From Pisolithus tinctorius (taxonomy: Eukaryota; Basidiomycota; Agaricomycetes; Boletales; Pisolithaceae), in contig JANFAH010000006.1 in NCBI GenBank assembly GCA_024663395.1, positions 1,116,001 through 1,180,000 on the forward strand: DNA of 64,000 nt, given 5' to 3'. The position numbers were made by a program, and so were the translations under genes. Shown here piece after piece: positions 11,098-22,249 of this stretch. The notes under the pieces are model-generated. The model did no database searches and was not told the DNA's origin. It saw only the letters and a program-made list of their open reading frames with translations. The first letter of the stretch is position 1. Each line of letters opens with the position of its first letter.

Positions 11098-12421
11098 CTG
11101 GACTCAAATGACCTTTGCCTTAGGGCCTTGCACCTCAAGCATGATCACCCTCTATCTGGCCATTTCAGCCAAAACTGCACCCTAGAGCTCATCTGGCATG
11201 AGTATACCTGGCCCAGCCTCAGGACATTTGTCAAAGACTATGTCCGGTCTTGCACAGCCTGTGCTCAGGCTAAGGTTCCCCACCATTGGCCTTATGGCCT
11301 CTTCAAGCAACTCCCAGTGCCAGAGAAGCCATGGAACTCCATCTCTATGGATTTCATCAAGCAGCTTCCGGCCTCAACCAGCTTCATGGCCATCCTTGTT
11401 GTAGTTGACTGGCTTTCCAAGCAGGCCATATTCATCCCCACCCATGACACTATCACAGCCCCAGAAACTCACCAAGCTATTCCTACTCCATGTCTTTTCG
11501 AAGCATGGAGTGCCGGCCCACATAACCTCAGACCAAGGCTTGGAGTTTGTATCTCATTTCTTCCAGTCACTTGGTAAGGCTTTAGACATGTGCTTACACT
11601 TCACCTCAGGCTACCACCCTGAAGGTGATGGTCAGACCGAAAGGACCAACCAAACTCTTGAGCAATACCTCTGAGTGTACTGCAACTACCAGCAGGACAA
11701 CTGGGCTGACCTACTACCTCTGGCCGAGTTCACTTACACCAATGCCCCTAGCATTACTACTGGTGTTTCACCCTTCTTTGCTAATAAGGGCTACCATCCT
11801 AATATCTCAGCATACCTGGAGCGCAATCTCACCTCCACCCAGGCTCATGATTATGCAGTCAACCTAGACTCACTGCACCAGTTCCTGCATGAGGAAATGA
11901 CCCTCGCACAACAGTGTTATCAAGGACCAGCTGATGCTAAACACATGCCAGCTCCAGACTTCAAGGTCAGTGACCAGGTATATGTCAAGGCCAAATACTT
12001 CTGGTCTACCCAGCCTTCCAAGAAGCTCTCAGAGAAGAACCTTGCACCATACCTGGTCATAGCTCAGGCCAGTACCCATTCATTCTCACTGCAGCTGCCG
12101 GACTCAATGTGCACAGTCCACCTGGTCTTCCACATCTCCCAACTCAAGCTGGCCATCCCTAACACCATCCCGAACCAGAGTCAACCACCACCTCCACCAG
12201 TCGAAGTTGACAGTGAACTAGAGTTCAAGGTAGCAGAAATCCTTGACCCAAAGGTTGACCAGCATCGCCAGTGCTGGCTTCAGTACTTAGTCCGGTGGAC
12301 TGGCTATGAGGGGACTGATGAAGAAACCACTTGGGTACTAGCTACAGAGCTGGACAACATGTCTGAACTTGTACAAGAATTCCATTCCTGCTACCCTGGT
12401 AAACCTGGCCCATACCAATGA
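11098..12421 (+). pseudogene. Element A pol, 3' segment (integrase and chromodomain)
   Basis: Resumes the element A frame broken at 1970. It encodes the integrase zinc region (HPLSGH and a CxxC in SCTACAQ), the catalytic core (SMDFIKQ, then after a frameshift near 11465 ITSDQG, and later HPEGDGQTE), the GPY/F-like region and a C-terminal chromodomain (EYLVRWTGY-type block near 12286-12330). Lesions: the frameshift near 11465 and a TGA near 11672. Together with 1-1970 this was a complete chromovirus pol. The C-terminal chromodomain normally directs insertion into heterochromatin. Confidence 0.9.
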
Positions 12422-12612
12422 GGACTGGTCTCAACCAGCCTCAGTTTCAGTTTCAGTTTTCTATCAGTATCTAGTGTCCCTTTGATCTCTTACTTACTTT
12501 GTTTTCTTTTTCTTGTTTTCTCTTACTTTGCTATAGAAAACCGGACACTGGGCACTGGACACTGGACATGTCACATTTGCAGACAGGGGTAACAAGGCAC
12601 TACACTAAGGTA

Positions 12613-13658
12613 CTACTTGGCCTTGGCCATGGGTTCATCCTCCCCCTCAGCTTCCTCTTCCTCTTCACCCTTGGCCTTGGCCTGCAGCCAGGCAGCCTCC
12701 TCTTGCAACTCATCTGAGTCAAGCTCAGATGACCCCGAGTCCAAGGGAGTGACTGCCACCCCAAAGCCATAGGACTTGTTGATTATTGACTTGAGCATGT
12801 TGGCAATACAGCCCAAGTTCTCGACTGTGGCCTCTTGGAGTTCAAAAAGGCCCACCAAGTTGTTGGCAATGAGCCCTGCGATGTCAATAAGCTGCTCAAG
12901 CTTTTCTTCCAAGCCCAAGAACCCCTCTTCCATGGCCTCCCTAGCCCTGCTCCCACTGACCTTGGGCTCATTGAGGTCCAGAACCTCAGTCAGCCTCGCA
13001 CTCATCTTCACCCACTTCTGTTTGCTGGGCCTGGCCTCAGCACTGTCCTTGTCAGCTTTTCACTTCTTCCCCTTGGCAACTCCCCCAGCTTTGGGAATGG
13101 ACTCAGTGTCCTTGCCATCACCAGGCCAGCAGCATTTGCCCTTTGACTGGTTACACTGAACACAGGCAACCTGTTTTTTGTTGCTGTCCATGAGAAACTT
13201 GCAGATGACTTGAGCCTGGGCACAACGAGTACAACTAAAAAGGAGGTTAGAAGAAAAAACATGCACAAAGGTGAAAATGATACTCACCTGGGGTCCATCA
13301 CCACCTTCTTCACTTCACCCCTGGCCTCACTGCCCTTCCCAGCCTTGGCCTCCTTTTCCTCCTTGGCCTTGCGTCTCTCTTCATCCTTGCATGCCCTCTT
13401 CTCCTCTGCCTCCCTCTCTGCTTGCTCAGCCTTGACTCTCTCCCTCTCCACTCTCTTGGCCTCCAGCTGCACCTGCTCTTCCTGCCGGGTTTGTTCAGCT
13501 GCCTTTCTTCTCTTCCTCTCCTTCACCTTCACCCTCATCACCTCCTCTTTGTTGTTGGTGTCATACCTGATGTCATCATCAGGGACTTGGGCCCAGTTGA
13601 CCATGACTTGGCCTTTGTTGTTGTTGTTGGCAGCAATGATTGGCCTTGAGTTGGACAT
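12613..13658 (-). pseudogene. Element A antisense accessory gene (aORF), one stop
   Basis: Convergent with pol, 190 bp from its stop. Exon 1 starts MSNSRP at 13658 and encodes a highly charged coiled coil (many EAKR repeats). A 53-nt GT-AG intron (13235-13287; donor GTGAGT) precedes exon 2, which encodes a cysteine cluster (CTRCAQAQVIC, then ACVQCNQSKGKC followed by CW), a basic stretch, a single in-frame TGA near 13058, and a helical, acidic C-terminus ending at 12613. The layout matches the intact homologue at 33238-34282. The cluster suggests zinc or nucleic-acid binding, which is inference. It carries far fewer lesions than the pol beside it. Confidence 0.72.
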
Positions 13659-13782
13659 GATGAAGAAGATGTGAATGAAAGATACAAGGGGCTTAGCAGG
13701 CCACAAGTATCAGTTTTTCAAACTCAGCCAGTTTTCAGACTCAGCCTACCACTCTCACAGGGGTCTCATGGGTTCAACCCCT

Positions 13783-13795
13783 AAGAGGGGGATAC
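13783..13795 (+). promoter_or_regulatory. Element A polypurine tract
   Basis: AAGAGGGGGATAC directly precedes the 3' LTR, the expected site for plus-strand priming. Element E has the same tract next to its 3' LTR (minus strand, 33107-33121). Confidence 0.7.
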
Positions 13796-14305
13796 TGTCA
13801 TAGTCATGTCTCGACCCCAGCCAGACTTGGCCTTGCACTCGTTCAGTCTGGCCTCAGCCTCACCAGTCCCTTATCTCCAGTTGGTCTAGTGTGGTATACA
13901 CTGCTTTTCAGTGCCTGTCACTTCAGTTGAGTTCTGCCCAGTCCTGTCCCTGGTCTCTGTCATCTTTGTCATACCTTACTAATACCTGTCTTACCAATCT
14001 CCTTAGCAATCTTTGTGAGACTGGCATTACCAGTCTCCATACTATAGTTGTCTCTAGTATATAAACTCATAGATACTTGGCCTGTACTCTTCAGTCTGAA
14101 ATCAACAAAGTTTACTCCAATAATCTCATCTTGGCCTTGGACTTGGACTGAGACCCACACAAGGGAATAGCGCTGTACCCTCAGTTGCTAAGTCCAATCA
14201 GCCCACCCATCTGTACCTTCATCTCCCCACTTGATCCCAACCCCTCAGCCTCATGCCTGCTTCAGTCTCTGGTCTGGCCTCAACCCAGACTCCATGAACT
14301 TAACA
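13796..14305 (+). repeat. Element A 3' LTR
   Basis: 510-bp LTR beginning TGTCATAG and ending ACTTAACA, homologous to the element E LTRs and to the solo LTR at 43905-44372. It includes a TATA-like ATATAAAC near 14058 and the predicted transcript start CAGTCTGAAATC near 14093. The 5' LTR lies outside the window, so the target duplication cannot be checked. Confidence 0.8.
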
Positions 14306-14506
14306 GAGGAGTAGGAAGGGCAGTTGTACAAGGAGGAGCAGGGGGTGGGTTCATCAGGATAGTGGTTATAAAGAAGTTTGAAATGATCCCTGGCAAGGGC
14401 CACTTCTTGAAAGGCAATGGTCATCTGAAGATAATTTCCCTGTGTGTATCCCCTCCTCAGGGCCTCCTTAACAATGGCAGGATGTTGCTCTCTCCTTCCC
14501 ATTCCC
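14306..14506. other. Spacer between element A and element D2
   Basis: No recognised feature. A 90-codon minus-strand frame covers it (14251-14523) but overlaps the LTR and gag sequence on either side, so I do not call it a gene. Confidence 0.4.
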
Positions 14507-15125
14507 TTTGTTGTGGAGTTCAATCACTGGGCTTCACAGGTCAAGGACTATTGTGTCAGTGCCATCCACCACTGCTTCTATAGCAGACTTCCAGACCACA
14601 TCAAAGACAAGATCACTTGTGTTGGAAAACCTTCTACCCTTGCACAACTCCATGAACTTGCCCAAACCATCAATGCATGCTACTGGGAGCACAAAGCAGA
14701 AATTTCATGCACCACCAAGTCCACCACCAACAAGTCACAGTCTTCCAACTCTGACAACAAGTCCAAATCAATGCCCTCCACCTCCACTCTGAAGTCCAAC
14801 ACCAAGGGCAAGGGCAAACAGAAAGATCTGTCCAAGTCTGATATTGCCCATCTTCTGGGTAAGGATGGCAAACTCACCTCCACTGAACACCAGCATAGGA
14901 TGAAAAATAACCTCTGCCTCTTCTGTGGTGAGGCTGGCCACTCTGCTAAGGACTGTCCTAAGTCTATCTCTCTCACAGCCAAAGCCTGTGCAGCTACAGC
15001 TGGAACTCCACCTGCTCCACCTGCAGAGAAGGCAGAGCCAAAAAATCAGTCTGCTCCTCCAGGGAGTCTGCACAGCCTGGAGGAAGCATTGACCCCAACT
15101 GTGCACAACCAGACATCAGACTCAA
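14507..15125 (+). pseudogene. Element D2 gag, C-terminal part
   Basis: Starts abruptly inside gag at the block matching VVEFNRWALQVKDYG of the intact D gag (23026-24297). It keeps the Lys/Ser-rich linker and the zinc knuckle CLFCGEAGHSAKDC. Almost every CpG of the D copy is TpG or CpA here. The gag stop next to the slippery A run is CAG instead of TAG, so gag runs on in its own frame. No 5' LTR is present: this copy is 5'-truncated. Confidence 0.85.
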
Positions 15126-15239
15126 TGCATCCACTCTCTCTAGTCCAAATTCTTTACTTCCATCTGTAACACTTCTTGATACTGTGTCTGCATTGATCAA
15201 TTCCAGCACTTCTCATTGTTTTGTAGACCTGTCAAAATA
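15126..15239 (+). pseudogene. Element D2 pol, N-terminal stub
   Basis: Matches the start of the D pol frame (NTSALSSPNSLLPS region) up to the TA where palindrome P2 is inserted, near the DSG-equivalent of the protease. The D copy at the same point reads AAAATATGACATTCC. Here AAAATA precedes P2 and TATGCTATTCC follows it, so the empty site is directly visible. Confidence 0.8.
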
Positions 15240-16825
15240 CAGTGGCTCAGAAAAGTGTCCCAATGTTGGGTGATTTTGGAAAGAGTTGAGATTTATGAAA
15301 GAGCCAATAGGAATTAGTTCAAACTCCTGCAGGACCAAAGATAGTACTACCCATTGCCTTGACAACAAGGGCTTGCTTATATAATTTTGTTGACATGGCA
15401 CCAAGATATAACCACTTTAAAATGACATGTCATTGGGACACTTTTTTGAGCATGATATTGTCAGTCATTATTTAGTAAATAACATAAAGATTTGACAACT
15501 TCTGAGGTATTTTGTGCTTCAACCCTGACTGATTATGTGATGTACATAATCCTGAGCCATAAAAATGGCTTGGGTCCCACTCAGCTAACCCTACTTCACC
15601 ATGAAATGTATTTTTGCCTCTGCTAGAGCAAATACCCATCTTCTTTCTGAATCTGGCCTTTCTGCTCATCAAGTCTCCTATACAACTGATCAGGGGAGCT
15701 CTACTGTGGCCAGGGTCATCAAAGAGTTCCAGCTAGATTAAGGAAAACCTCAAAGTAGGACATCCTTACCAGCCTTCTTCTCCTGGCAGAGGAGAATAGT
15801 CTCTAGTATGACCTCTGGAAGAGCTGAAAATGCTGTCCAGGCTACCAATATAATGTGTGTGGCCCTTTCCTCTCCTGTCACTTCCCAAACTGTTTGCAGT
15901 GTGCTCAATTCTGCATCCCTGAAGGTGATTGTCAAGCAGGAGATGCCACTCTTGTCTTGCAAGCATACACAACAGTGACTTGCCTTTGCTCTTAAGCACC
16001 AAAACTGGACTGTGGATGACTGCACCAGGGTCATCTGGTCAGTTGAGCCCAAGATCAACAGTATTGGACCAGATGTAAGGAAATTTGTGTGGAAAATGGT
16101 AGGGAAGTGTTTGCAGGATAATTCTCCTGCTTGATTACAGCCTTCAAGGATGCAGAATTAAGCACACTGCAAACAGTTTGGAAGTGACAGGAGAGGGAAC
16201 AGCCACACACATTATATTGGTAGCCTGGACAGCATTTTCAGCTCTTCCAGAGGTCATACTAGAGACTATTCTCCTCTGCCAGGAGAAGAAGGCTGGTAAG
16301 GATGTCCTACTTTGAGGTTTTCCTTAATCTAGCTGGAACTCTTTGATGACCCTGGCCACAGTAGAGCTCCCCTGATCAGTTGTATAGGAGACTTGATGAG
16401 CAGAAAGGCCAGATTCAGAAAGAAGATGGGTATTTGCTCTAGCACAGGCAAAAATGCATTTCATGGTGAAGTAGGGTTAGCTGAGTGGGACCCAAGCCAT
16501 TTTTATGGCTCAGGATTATGTACATCACATAATCAGTCAGGGTTGAAGCACAAAATACCTCAGAAGTTGTCAAATCTTTATGTTATTTACTAAATAATGA
16601 CTGACAATATCATGCTCAAAAAAGTGTCCCAATGACATGTCATTTTAAAGTGGTTATATCTTGGTGCCATGTCAACAAAATTATATAAGCAAGCCCTTGT
16701 TGTCAAGGCAATGGGTAGTACTATCTTTGGTCCTGCAGGAGTTTGAACTAATTCCTATTGGCTCTTTCATAAATCTCAACTCTTTCCAAAATCACCCAAC
16801 ATTGGGACACTTTTTTGAGCCACTG
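15240..16825. mobile_element. P2: palindromic Tc1/mariner element with partial transposase
   Basis: TA-flanked (15238-15239 and 16826-16827); ends CAGTGGCTCAGAAAAGTGTC and the reverse complement. Arms 15240-15943 and 16123-16825 are near-identical inverted copies around a loop of about 179 bp. On the + strand the left arm plus loop encode a broken Tc1-type transposase N-terminus: a helix-turn-helix (ESGLSAHQVSYTTDQGSS), a second one containing SGRAENAVQATNI, then HQNWTVDDCTRVIWSVEPK, where the usual first catalytic Asp appears as Val. The frame then enters the inverted arm, so the rest of the DDE domain is absent. As in P1, an internal inverted terminal motif sits about 215 bp from each end. 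Confidence 0.88.
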
Positions 16826-16827
16826 TA

Positions 16828-19800
16828 TGCTATTCCTGTTTCTTCCACTTCTCTGCCAATTCTGCTCTACTTGTTTGATGGTAGTACAAATGCTGTCATT
16901 TCCCAAGAAGTAGATCTTTCCCTCCACTTTCCCTCTGGTGATGTCAACTCTGTTTCATTTCATGTTACTCCATTGGTTCACTGGTATTAGGACACAACTG
17001 GCTCACCCACTTCAATCCATTGATTGAATGGGTATTGGGCAGTATATCATTCAAACCACCATTACAGGAAATGCCAACACCCCAGGCACCTTCATCACCT
17101 TCCACTGTGACCTCTGCTCTGTCTGCAACTCTGGCTGCACCTCCAACTGACTTGCTGTGCTCCACTCTGCTCATCTCACTCATCAATGCTGCTGCATATG
17201 TCAGAGCCTGTGCACTCCCTGGCTCTAGACAGTTCCACTTACAGCTCTCTGCTGATGATGTGAAGCTTTGTGTGTCCTCTGCTTCTTCTCTGCCTCCTGA
17301 CCTCCCCTCAGTCCCTCCTGAGTATCATGAGTTTGCTGACATCTTTAGCAAAGACAAGGCTACTGAACTTCTGCCACACCACTTGTTTGATCTCAAGATT
17401 GACCTTGAGGAAGGAGCTTCTCTGCCCATTGGCATGATCTACTCTCTGTCTCTGCCAGAGCTTGAAGCTCTCTGCACCTTCATTGATGAGCATCTTGGCT
17501 ATGGCTTCATCAAACAGTCCACCTCCACTCACAGTGCCCCTGTCCTCTTTGTAAAGAAGAAGGACAGTTCACTCTGCCTCTGCATAGACTATTGAGGACT
17601 CAATAAAATCATGAAAAAAGATCACCATCCACTGCCACTCATCTCCAACTTACTCAACTCTCCAAGCCATGCTAAAGTCCACACCAAGATTGACCTCTGC
17701 CATGCCTATCATCTAGTCCATATGGCAGACAGAGATGAATGAAAAACAGCTTTCTGCACTCATTATGGTTCTTATGAGTGGCAGGTAATGCCCTTCAGTC
17801 TGACTAATGCACCTGTGGCTTTCCAGCATTTTGTCAATAGTACCTTTGCAGACATGCTTGATGTCTGCATCATGGCATACCTCAATGACATTCTAATTTA
17901 TTCACAGGACATGGAGTTGCACCATGAACACATAAAAGAGGTACTCTGCCACCTTTGAAAGCATGGTCTCTATGCCAAGCCAGAGAAGTGTGAGTTCCAC
18001 TCTGACTCCATTGAGTACCTCAGCTATGTTCTCTCTCCCTCCAGTCTCACCATGTCTGCTGAGAAGGTTCAGGCAGTCTGTGACAAGCCTGAGCCACAGA
18101 AGGTGTGAGACATCCAGTCCTTCCTTGGCTTTGCAAACTTCTACAGATGATTCATTAATAATTACTCCAACATCATCATCCCTCTCACTCACCTCATGTG
18201 AAAGGGTGCTCCTTGGAACTTTTCCAAGGAGTGCCACTCCACTTTCCTCTGCCTGAAGGATGCCTTCAGCTCTGCTCCTGTTCTCACTCACTGGGTTCCT
18301 GATGCTCCACTTACAGTTGAAACAATGCCTCCAACTATGCTATTGCTGGCATTTTGTCACTCACCTGCTCTGATGGTGAACTCTGCCCAGTCACTTTCTA
18401 CTCCCACACCATGACCACACCAGAACTCAACTATGATACCCATGACAAGGAGCTGTTGGCTATCTTTGAGGCCTTCTGCCATTGGTGGCATTACCTAGAA
18501 GGTTCTGCCTTACCTGTCAACATGGTGATGGACCACAAAAACCTTGAGTACTTTTCCACTTCTAAGGTTCTCACCCATCAACAGGCCTTCTGGTTGGAGT
18601 ACCTTTCCCAGTTTAACCTTTCCATCTGCTTCTGACCTGGCCACCTAGGAGCCAAACCCAACACACTTATGCAATGTTGGGATGTCTACCCAAAAGGGGG
18701 GGATAGGGACTATGTGCAGGCAAATCCTCACAATCCCCACCCTATGTTTACACAGGAGAAACTCACATCATCCCTCCATACCACTACCCTCATGGCACCT
18801 GTGCTCTGCACTGCCATGGTCTTCAATGTTGAGTGCTTGCACTCTGACATCATCTCTGCCCCACCATCCAACCCTGCCTCTGCCAGCCATCTCCCAACTC
18901 TGACTAAGCCTTGGTGGTCCTTGGACTCTGATAATCAACTCTGCCTTGATGGTCACATCTTTGTCCCTGACATTGATGATCTCCACCTTTGAGTGCTTTG
19001 GTTCAAGCATGACCACCCTCTGGCAGGCCATTTTGGGCAAAACTGCACCCTAGAACTCATCTGCAGGGACTATGTGTGGCCTAACCTCCACTCCAATGTG
19101 AAAGAATATGTCAGGTCCTGCACCACCTGTGGATGGAGCAAAACTCCATGTCACCACCCCTATGGTCTACTGAAGCAACTCCCCATCCCAGAAAGACCTT
19201 GGAACTCCATCTCCATGGACTTCATCAAACACCTCCCCAACTCTGAAGGCTACTCTGCCATCCTTGTGGTAGTGGACTGCCTCTCAAAGCAAGTGGTGTT
19301 CATCTCCACCCATGACTCTGTCACCTCCACTGAACTTGCTAGGCTCTTCCTTACCCATGGCTTCTCCAAGCATGGGGTACCTGCTAATGTCACCTCCAAC
19401 AGAGGTCCTGAGTTCATCTCACACTTCTTCCACTCTCTAGGAAAGGCCCTTGATATGTATCTTCACTTCACTTCAGGTTACCACCCAGAAGGCAATGGCC
19501 AGACCAAGCAAATGAACCAGACCCTTGAGCAGTACCCTCATGTCTACTGTAACTACCAACAAGACAACTGGGCTGAGCTTTTACCTCTAGCAGAGTTCAC
19601 TTTTAACAACACAGCAAGTGCAACTACTGGAGTTTCTCCCTTCTTCACTAACAAGGGACACCATCCAAACATCTCTGTGGTCCCTGACCAGGACTTCACC
19701 TCTCTGTGGGCCCACAACTATGTTGTTGAACTCTCTGCCCTCCATGACTTCCTCTGCTCTGAAATGTCCACCACTCAGCAGTGCTGTCAGGGTCCAGCAG

Positions 19801-20304
19801 ATGCCAAATGCATACCTCCACCTGAGTTCAAGGTCAGAGAACAGGCCTACATCAAAGCCAGGTACTTCTGCTCCACTTGCTTGTCCCTCAGAAAAACTCT
19901 CTGAAAAGTACTTAGGTCTGTTCACCATCTTGGCCAGGTCAGGTATGCACTCTGTCACCCTTAAGCTCCCTGACTCTATGCACTCAGTCCATCTGGTCTT
20001 CTATGTCTCACAACTGGAAGCCACAGTGGCTAACCCTTTCCCAAACTGACAACAACCTCTACCTCCACCAGTTGATGTCAATGGTGACCTTGAGTATGAA
20101 GTGTTGGAGATACCCAACTCTAAGGTGGACCACCATTGCCACCACTGCCAACTCTTGTACCTAGTCCACTTGGCTGGTTATGAGAACAGCAATGAAGAAA
20201 CCTCTTGGTTGCTCATGACTGAGTTCAGTCACACCTCCAACATCATCTCTGCTTTCCATGAACACTATCTGCAAAAACCTGGCCTGTATCAGCCTCCACC
20301 ATAG
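16828..20304 (+). pseudogene. Element D2 pol (protease to chromodomain), many stops
   Basis: Full-length colinear pol after P2: an RT core with FVKKKDSSLCLCIDY and a mutated active site (AYLNDILIY instead of VYLDDILIY), RNase H (NYDTHDKELLAIFEAF), the integrase zinc region and core (SMDFIKH, TSNRGPEF in place of TSDRGPEF, EGNGQTKQ) and a chromodomain ending YQPPP. I see more than ten in-frame stops or frame shifts, for example near 17595, 17742, 17958, 18108, 18148, 18201, 18635, 18992 and 20049. Most stops are TGA where D-family relatives have CGA. It supplies the RNase H and integrase sequence missing from element D. Confidence 0.9.
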
Positions 20305-20493
20305 TACTCTGCCCACATAACCATACTCCACAGGCTGGCTCCACCCCTTTCTGAACTCCCTTAAGTACTTTAGAGTTTTCTCCACTTGTCCATCTCACCT
20401 CTCAGAATCACAAGTAAAATCACAAATCTATTTTGTAGTAGTACAAAGATACAAATGACAAACAAAAAAAAAAGAAAAGAAAAGAAAACAACT

Positions 20494-21270
20494 CTACTCC
20501 ATTGCCTGTTCTCCACCACCCTCCTGTCCTTCACCACCTTCCTGCTCTCCTTTGACTTCTTCCTCTTCCTTGTTATCCCCCTCTGCACCTTCATCTGCCT
20601 CCTTGTCCTTGTCCTCCACTGCCTCCAACTGTGGCCTCTTCCAACCTCCTCCTGCATGCTCAAACTTGGCCAGCCTGGCCTTGCATGTGTCTTTCCTCCT
20701 CCTCATCTCTGCCCACTCCACCCATGCATGGTACAGCCCCCACTCCTTGGCTGTCTGCTCCACAGCCTCCACCATCCACTCTGCTGCCTCTGCCATTCTC
20801 TCAAAGGCAAGCACAGCCCTCTCATGTGCCTCTGTGTGCCTCTCTGCAGCCTGCAGTTGCTGCTCCCACTCCCACTCTGCCCACTGCATGTGGACCTCTG
20901 CCCCTGAAGGGCCCTCATGTGGAGTCACTGGCTCATCCTCCTCTCCACCTACCTCCTGCTCATCATCTACCTCTTCCATCTCTGTCACCCTCACCTTCCC
21001 TTTCCCTTGTGGCCTCTTCTTTTTCTCCCCTTGGGAGCTTCCTGTCCCTGATCTCTTCCACAATGGTCCCACCACCACCACCTCCTGCATCCAACTACAA
21101 ACCTTCTTTTTATTATGACAGGGCACACAGGCACTGGTCTTGCCCTGCTCTGGCTTGCATTGTCCTGCCATTTGACCCACTATACAGTGGGTGCATGGGG
21201 GCCTCCTGGGCACAACAGCCACCACAGAGGTCCCAGGGACCCTCTGTGTGGTGTTCACATTGTAGACCAT
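20494..21270 (-). CDS. Element D2 antisense accessory gene, exon 2 (uninterrupted 258 codons)
   Basis: Open throughout although the convergent pol is riddled with stops. In order: VNTTQRVPGTSVVAV, a cysteine cluster (CTHCIVGQMAGQC, ACVPCHNKKKVCSW), a basic KKKRPQGKGK stretch, an acidic patch, a long helical Trp/Glu/Ala-rich region (EWEWEQQLQAAERHTEAH), and an acidic tail. The exon 2 acceptor lies near 21282. The remnant of exon 1 (21333-21399) is cut off at 21399, so this copy is 5'-truncated and has no LTR-side promoter. Function unknown; nucleic-acid or zinc binding is inferred from the cysteine pattern. Confidence 0.68.
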   Translation of the reverse strand: MVYNVNTTQRVPGTSVVAVVPRRPPCTHCIVGQMAGQCKPEQGKTSACVPCHNKKKVCSWMQEVVVVGPLWKRSGTGSSQGEKKKRPQGKGKVRVTEMEEVDDEQEVGGEEDEPVTPHEGPSGAEVHMQWAEWEWEQQLQAAERHTEAHERAVLAFERMAEAAEWMVEAVEQTAKEWGLYHAWVEWAEMRRRKDTCKARLAKFEHAGGGWKRPQLEAVEDKDKEADEGAEGDNKEEEEVKGEQEGGEGQEGGGEQAME

Positions 21271-21399
21271 GCTGCATAACCTAAGAAAAAGGAACTACGA
21301 GTCAGTTCCACCTGACTCACAGTACTCTGCCACTCACCTCTGTGCAGTCTCATCCCACCTGGCCTGATCCCTCTCCTCAGAGGCCCTCCACCTCTGCCT

Positions 21400-22004
21400 A
21401 GTTACATATCTGGGGGTACATGATTGGGTTTACAGACCATCCAGACAGGCACACATATTTTGAAAAGGCACTGGCAAATGTCAGGGTCTGTCATGAATGC
21501 CCTGATCCAGCAGTCAAATGAATTGACAAAAGTGCCTGTAGCAGGGTCAAGGTCTGTGTCCAGATATTCTAGCATGCCAAAGATGTCTAGGAGAAGGCAT
21601 TGACAAAAAGGAACCAATATGACTGTGTCTCAAAATGTAAATGGGAGTTGCTAGAGAAAATTTTAATTAGTGAAATCTGAACCAGAAAAAAATCATACCT
21701 TCAGATGCAGGAGACATCACCAACATGACCCCAGCCATGAATTGGGTTTCAGAGGACCTTCATAGTAGGGGTGCTTCTTTAGCCAATGTTGAAAACATTC
21801 ATCTAGTCAATTATAAATGGTCTCCATTGACTTCCACTTGTCAGCATGAATCCTGCCAACTTTGAAGGCCAACCCTCTTTCCAGCACAAAATCCTCCACT
21901 GACCGGGTAATGTTCCACCACATCATGCCTCTCTTATAATACAGGATGAGGCCCCCATGGCCAACAGAGCAGTTCTTGCATGTGTTGATGATGTGTGCTT
22001 ACCT
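21400..22004 (-). pseudogene. Unrecognised Agaricomycete-type protein, decayed (3' part)
   Basis: Minus-strand coding remnant with a protein-like composition: RGLAFKVGRIHADKWKSME, then LDECFQHWLKKHPYYEGPL, a possible intron near 21640-21700, and LLLDIFGMLEYLDTDLDP followed by CVPVWMVCKPNHVPP. It resembles uncharacterised proteins I recall from Agaricomycetes, but I cannot name a domain. Two or more stops are present. It abuts element D2 on one side and an old inverted LTR on the other. The likely 5' part lies at 28866-29100, some 7 kb away. Confidence 0.5.
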
Positions 22005-22249
22005 CCTTGCATGATCTCAGCCCTGGTATTTCAGAGGTAGAGACCTGACAGACAGTTGGAGATAACTCTGACAGACAGAAGACAGAGAGGGAAGGAGTAG
22101 GAACTAAGTTGATATTTGTACTGAGGAACAACAGAGTACAGTACATGCTTTTATACTGCTACAGAGGTACAGTAATTGGAGTCAGAACTGACATACAGAG
22201 ACCCATAAATTTTCAAGTAAAAACTTCCTAGATGACAAATGAAGAGAAG
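22005..22249 (-). repeat. Old D-family LTR, inverted, left piece
   Basis: Reverse complement of the 3' half of a D-family LTR, strongly CpG-depleted. It continues at 28562-28865 once element D is removed: the remnant matches the solo LTR at 60074-60771 across the junction. Its outer end is truncated near 22005. Confidence 0.8.

Noticed and set aside
13768..13785. tRNA-like T-loop sequence GGGTTCAACCCCT before the element A LTR
   Set aside because: No acceptor, D or anticodon arms around it; a related sequence near 60002 also lacks them.
14251..14523. 90-codon minus-strand frame between element A and D2
   Set aside because: Spans the LTR end, the spacer and antisense gag sequence, so it is a composite of unrelated pieces.
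15750..16058. Open frame of about 100 codons in P2 and its copy at 49753-50055
   Set aside because: It is antisense to the Tc1 transposase and is conserved only because arms and loop are conserved.
20552..21284. Long + strand frames opposite the antisense accessory genes (20386-21284, 26587-27557, 63179-63951)
   Set aside because: Ser/Pro/Leu-rich shadows of the charged antisense proteins. Not supported by motifs, and convergent with no promoter.
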